Positions 62,701 to 64,000 of a stretch of DNA of 64,000 nt are shown one piece after another. The notes under the pieces were generated by a model that did no database searches, had not been told where the DNA came from, and saw only the letters and a program-made list of their open reading frames with translations. Position 1 is the stretch's first letter. The number at the start of each line of letters is the position of its first letter. Source of the stretch: Photobacterium kishitanii (GTDB taxonomy: Bacteria > Pseudomonadota > Gammaproteobacteria > Enterobacterales > Vibrionaceae); assembly GCF_003026355.1 (NCBI RefSeq), contig NZ_PYON01000017.1, forward strand, positions 1-64,000, written 5' to 3'. The translations under genes and the position numbers were made by a program.

Positions 62701-63498
62701 ATTATTACTACCGAAGAGATCAAATTAACCATTGATGCACTGCCTGATGAGCCAGAATTAACGGCGCAATACAACAGCATTATTGCCGAAACAGATTCAG
62801 CGATAGCCTTAAATCTTGATCTCATGATGCAAAACCCAGCACCCAATGAAAAAGGCAGCATTATGATCACAGGCTTCCCAAGTGATTACACCTTCTCGGC
62901 TGGAAAAGAAAATAATGACGGTTGGGAAGTCGAACTTGCAGATATTGCCAACCTCGCCATGACAGGTAATAGTGCACAAGATTTCAGTTTGTCCATTGAG
63001 CCAATTTCAAGCATCGGTAGCCAAACCGCAACAGGTACACCACAAACCATCGACTTTACCATCGCAGAATCAGGTGACAATACCTTAGTAGGCACAGCAA
63101 ATGATGATTTGATTATCGGCGGTAAAGGTAACGATATAATGTCCGGTAATGCAGGTAGTGACCGTTTTGTATTTAAATCTGACGATCTCGGCTCAAGTGC
63201 ATCACCAGCACAAGATACTATTTTAGATTTTGATAGCACAAAAGATAGCGACAACATCGATTTACGCGCTATTTTAAATAACGTAACTGATGGTAATTCC
63301 GCCGATAACTATATTGATATTACTGAAAATAATGGTTCCGTCACATTACATGTTAAAGATAATGGTACAGATGTTACACAAGATATAACGTTAGATGGCA
63401 TAACCAAAGATGCACTTTATGGTGCGGATTCAAGCTCAGCAACGGATGCAGAGCTTCTTCAAAAAATGATAGATGATAATAATCTAATCACTAGCTAG
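53704..63498 (+). CDS. Giant RTX/Ig-repeat adhesin, type I secreted
   Basis: 3264 residues, LapA/FrhA-like surface adhesin. Order: N-terminal retention-type module (about 1-60); linker; five about 101-residue Ig-like repeats (132-637); Ig-like domain (about 640-740); five T1SS-143-type repeats (about 745-1582); VCBS-like domain; about ten cadherin-like modules rich in EDxxxxLDxxxxTDxDxSESL (about 1700-3020); one short RTX block GTANDDLIIGGKGND (about 3130-3144); and a VCA0849-type C-terminal secretion domain. A dialanine (SSAAL, 131-135) is the only candidate LapG-type cleavage point near the N-terminus, and it is weak. Four cysteines lie at 2492, 2588, 2601 and 2734. SD AGGGG. Likely cotranscribed with the following T1SS gene. 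Confidence 0.93.
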   Translation: MKPIMYVVIEGVIWKITAEGEWVQIPPSEIIDSSIPFISEKAQVNNIIKTKINEDDVEFTLSDTAPRHTQSASESNTHLNNTSSDGVSFITRIKPTLTETLPEAGFNTQPTAPEDKNDRDDIGDTIPPLRSSAALTATIVDGGDGYENQFEVPTVDLFGDAINIEDGRIVVVTITDINGEVFTASAVVKDQKWVINDQDLSKLAEGQLDMYASVTDYYGNFVDATDDTIKDTLAEINAEFDGKGDDYLNQFEIAVSDLLGDINFVENNQPITITITDSQGQTISFDTINTDGHWHINDTDLSTLAEGELTIVAETIDIAGNPATATNTIIKDTLADITANFEGNGDNYLNRVEVPVTDLFGSVSNVENGQTVTITVTDSNGLEKSYKTTIVNDKWAIEDADLTGLSEGQLTILAETVDIAGNPTSATNTIIKDTLADINANFDGKGDEYLNRFEIPVTDLFGNVENVEDGQPVTITITDSNGIEQTYTTTVTNGAWAIDDADLTALAEDELTVVADTIDIAGNPISASDTIIKDTLADITANFEGNGDEYLNEAEITAKTLLFGDINFVENNQNVDITVTDKDGKAIIFSTAVVNGAWSIDDADLSTLADGELTITAETIDIAGNPATATDTIVKDTSALSIDIVTDNYELGGLNIVALKHGAVTFLEGTTTGTQAGDKIEVTFSDGTETVILTTTVDSAGNWRIEDFDLSQLNVQTTWEMSATVTDAAGNTAMDDMPTLTRPDSAIFYETTLEYQSSAQATSVINIEFAEFTFNANQTLLEKLTSNGNPITITISPDGLTLTAVSNGVTVLTATIQATTQTINITLFEPVDAELGSNSTQSAILIDGIQTDTDGTTETVVTPALIYIRDSEPDIVDDSSSVIEGNITSGNILNNDSDLDAPLSVVRVTINGETKDLTGPSVTFNLPEGQLTIKENGHWIFTANRNLDHSAGDIDLVVSYIAGDKDYDYGSADLTITIKDGEANTIINNHDSNVEGLISNPTDTFTGDFTIKAGSDNPDPNSITFNAQTIATLTALNLTSGTSVKYLEYTLSSDGKIITAISGGETIFTLTLAGVANGDDVTGTVTFVQYRPLNHTNASDVIKLPLLIDATDLDGTKTPTGQFDWYIEDGADPELIIKQELAFDEANLSSSQPISKTGTIDVVVGSDGLDGLSPLSPLYFDQTQLPSGLTSGGDIITYTVTGTGQMIEAWINDEKVFDIAITQKPDAKGNSTVEYTFNLYQSIDQTDPSGIETITIPVFIRDNDGDVNQANITVTIADGDTPVITDTTLEITENPIAVAPDAPSIGTTETASSTISVTAGQDPIVDLQLALTGAVQTSDGDAITHNGEALTWQFDGSNNYDAVLANGTVIFSINLSDIGTIAAGGSADATITIVLNDFIDHLNGRDTKLDIPLPVQAIDSDGSVGTSNVTVTIWDGLKPEIIVNGTLNVQENDLLDNGIDSDTSNTNAPTLSFNTGSDDVVSVTLDTALFNGKNYTSAGENITLGAPNADGWYIATAAGKEIFQINVNLDGTVEFDLFAPIDHPDTTSQDTLKLEFGAILTDSDGDTSPSTIFDVNVLDDIPHGGTDGTLALVEGQSQTLQLLTDTITGADGGEIVSFVYNGTTYPIDGNPIDLINTTVSPSKKYGTIVVNADGTIEITTVSTSEFSGQILDSLTYTIKDGDGDTADRTATMALGDNPGHIKVELMEVLEDTRTAPLSIKVFPGDEDQNETLTSITISESSLAGGQLYLNGTVLTAVGGVITITDFIKNGNFYSPNGELTYQPAPDVAINQQGIVNLEITATISTNTADKTLDKNLPIKVYPNADAPVWDETKDYEYIGVEDDNGSIKLDIAANLTDTDNSESLKYRISGIPDGITLKLNGNVVKDGDVLNQNQLNKVTVVSDTNLAGKFEFTVTAIATEKGNQFIDKNEHKTEETPHQVIIDIQPDADTPTLSVKNIKGIEDQPINLNQALIGKLTDTDGSESLNYHIKVQEGWSIQGGDAVEQPVGSGIYIVSAEDIESGAAQLYPKDDISSWTETLTIEVTAVSTETSVDGLAPVNVTAVSDTKTITIDLKGVIDRPDVVDGGNGHWEYVADSTDNSTGFKGTIKGTAGFNEDSPLPLDFMITTNDDDKSEQITIMITNLPDGVMFVDSNGNPITLEIVGESASTGVIYQITNNQLKTTFLQTTKDFSGQLNFDVNVVSTEPDGDSGEFNYQVEIDVLPVVDEKDGAVLETSTHEDKSASFLIEPVINKDIDHSESLTGYKITGLPTGLTLFIDGIAVSVPAGGLDLAGYKNSGESWADFINSSRVTVLADEDLSGLFTIPISYEVTDTSPTGQTASKDINATIQLDVAGIVEGDTRLESTSEVLTSTDGSPIDLTNAVHFIDEDLDGSEYLDYIIIVVPNGINLIVEHPNGASIDGSGNWIIPATGLTSDTVKEAMKDILAGATISSSFDTDIIDLRVVAHVIDDEHSRYIDAPLQIQITGHSGGGSCLPIDDPDNIQSDDAIIAKEGEDIDLSGLLDGNIDDNPEIEISFFIDIKDLPLGVEIEGDGVIPEYNAVGEILGYTITPSGLENMVFVGLNEDWAGCINVPIEITQTSTCNGQSSQTTQTIKIEVIPVVDDIIVNAGQTTIQEDTESAINLELILGDNIFSGQTISGEGTAATGKETINWLKITLPAGAKLDGDTSILQDNNDGSWTIKDPTRLGELTLIPPLNFSGELTINVAANITDEADCPTKTDTQTKTASVVIDVAPVTDYAAMPDKIEVLGDEDSYIHIKGLDAVLFDDDGSENLFLNIAGLPKGAVLFYSPDGGNTFVQLPNSGQSWSISASQIDSVYIRPPLDFSGDMELKLEAITNEIGTNDIKTSTTDLVVGVKPIGDDVQFFDVPETLTGTEGDSFTIPVNLESYETNSDEALRLTVNISAADPAQLQGLDKIVIGGQEVTFAQKGDHWFATVIINASTLDQFELYPGDAYGDMTITLAANTVDTNIVLGTEYTHEGIITTEEIKLTIDALPDEPELTAQYNSIIAETDSAIALNLDLMMQNPAPNEKGSIMITGFPSDYTFSAGKENNDGWEVELADIANLAMTGNSAQDFSLSIEPISSIGSQTATGTPQTIDFTIAESGDNTLVGTANDDLIIGGKGNDIMSGNAGSDRFVFKSDDLGSSASPAQDTILDFDSTKDSDNIDLRAILNNVTDGNSADNYIDITENNGSVTLHVKDNGTDVTQDITLDGITKDALYGADSSSATDAELLQKMIDDNNLITS
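54097..55614 (+). repeat. Five tandem 303-base adhesin repeats
   Basis: Unit starts at 54097 (divergent), 54400, 54703, 55006 and 55309: spacing exactly 303 bases, last unit 306. Protein consensus: LADI.A.F.GKGD.YLN..E, TITVTDS.G, AW.IDDADL..LAEG.LTI, AETIDIAGNP, TIIKDT. Confidence 0.92.
55936..58450 (+). repeat. T1SS-143-type protein repeats within the adhesin
   Basis: Five degenerate units of about 165 residues, each carrying a strand-rich ...ITITISPDGLTLTAVSNG or ...LEYTLSSDGKIITAISGG-like core and ending in a D-x-DGD... then V.D, as in the T1SS-143 repeat family. Too divergent for DNA-level repeats. Confidence 0.7.
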
Positions 63499-63505
63499 GG
63501 ATAGT

Positions 63506-64000
63506 ATGAGTAGTAAAAATCCGCCGTTAGATCATGACCTCTGGCTCGCCTCTATATTGTGGCTATGCCAGCATTACAGTATTCGCTGTCATCGTCTAAA
63601 AGTCACCTCAGGTTTACCCTTAGTAGAGGGTAAACTTGACGATTCTCTGTTTGAACGTGCAGCTAACCAAGCTCAGTTGGACGTTGGCTTGCACCCAAAA
63701 AATAAACTCACCACAGCAAGCTTACCTGCTGTGGGGATTACCCATGCAGGTACGCCAATCATTATCAATGAATTTACTGATGGTGTGTTTAAAACAATTC
63801 AATTTCAAATCAATGATGAACATACCCCTGCGCCAATTGTCTCTCAGCAATCAACTGATGATTTAACTCATAAACTTAACGGTGATATTTGGCAAGTATC
63901 ACCAACCCAAGTAGCCGATCCACGAGTTGATGAAATAAAACCTAAGCCCAAAAAACATTGGTTGCGTGCTGCGGTATCTGAAGTTAAACCTTGGTATCGC
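63506..64000 (+). CDS. Type I secretion ABC transporter (LapB/RtxB-like), partial
   Basis: First 165 codons of a T1SS permease/ATPase running off the window. The N-terminal C39-like domain is recognisable: DLWLASILWLCQHY, SGLPLVEGKL, FERAANQAQLDVG, LPAVGITHAG, then the transition HWLRAAVSEVKPWYR leading to the membrane domain. The peptidase Cys is not at the expected place, as in LapB-type transporters (a chaperone-like domain). AGGG five bases before the ATG, which lies seven bases after the adhesin stop, so the two are an operon. Confidence 0.85.
   Translation, partial: MSSKNPPLDHDLWLASILWLCQHYSIRCHRLKVTSGLPLVEGKLDDSLFERAANQAQLDVGLHPKNKLTTASLPAVGITHAGTPIIINEFTDGVFKTIQFQINDEHTPAPIVSQQSTDDLTHKLNGDIWQVSPTQVADPRVDEIKPKPKKHWLRAAVSEVKPWYR

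Overview
The window is AT-rich DNA from a gamma-proteobacterium. A CqsA-type CAI-1 synthase gene, Vibrio-like pqiABC, deaD, rnb, yeiR, modE and corA genes, and a VCA0849-class type I secreted adhesin point to the Vibrionaceae. The low GC makes Photobacterium my best guess; this is inferred from family knowledge, not from a search. I see no rRNA or tRNA genes, CRISPR array, intact insertion sequence or prophage.

Region by region. (1) 0-9.4 kb: a cqsA gene broken by a frameshift in a nine-base homopolymer; a HAD phosphatase; the pqiABC envelope lipid-transport operon; a membrane diguanylate cyclase; a PACE efflux pump; a RelA/SpoT-type (p)ppGpp synthetase. (2) 9.8-17.1 kb: the zinc GTPase gene yeiR followed by a divergent, overlapping TldD/TldE protease pair, then a solitary modE, a small membrane protein, and a divergent SDR/LysR pair. 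(3) 17.2-33.2 kb: divergent deaD and rnb around a 744-base leader/promoter region, followed by housekeeping and small envelope genes (DUF1415, a degenerate GGDEF protein, PepSY protein, fumC, lipoproteins, amidohydrolase, HAD-IB phosphatase, DUF2076, RlpA-like). (4) 33.4-44.5 kb: SMR pump, DUF1800/DUF1501 pair, cold-shock/DUF1294 protein, ABC exporter, an isochorismatase-pirin pair divergent from a LysR regulator, and corA behind a structured leader. (5) 44.6-64 kb: a large GH19 chitinase, a patchwork of small genes, then a 3264-residue repeat-rich RTX adhesin followed 7 bases later by its type I secretion ABC transporter, which runs off the window.

The most interesting part is 48.9-64 kb. 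A free-standing 62-residue ORF at 48905 resembles the first 62 residues of the giant adhesin, and a 24-codon fragment at 53247 resembles its last residues. They bracket 4.2 kb of unrelated genes in mixed orientation. This looks like the two ends of a second adhesin gene whose body was lost and replaced. The surviving adhesin also carries four cysteines clustered in its distal part, which is unusual for a type I secretion substrate.

Other leads: the cqsA A9 tract (phase variation, slippage or real loss), a 14-base perfect palindrome covering the ribosome-binding region and start codon of deaD, a long stem in the corA leader, orphan Rho-independent terminators that may mark small RNAs, an eight-copy hexanucleotide microsatellite in the chitinase gene, and a zinc-chaperone/zinc-protease gene neighbourhood.
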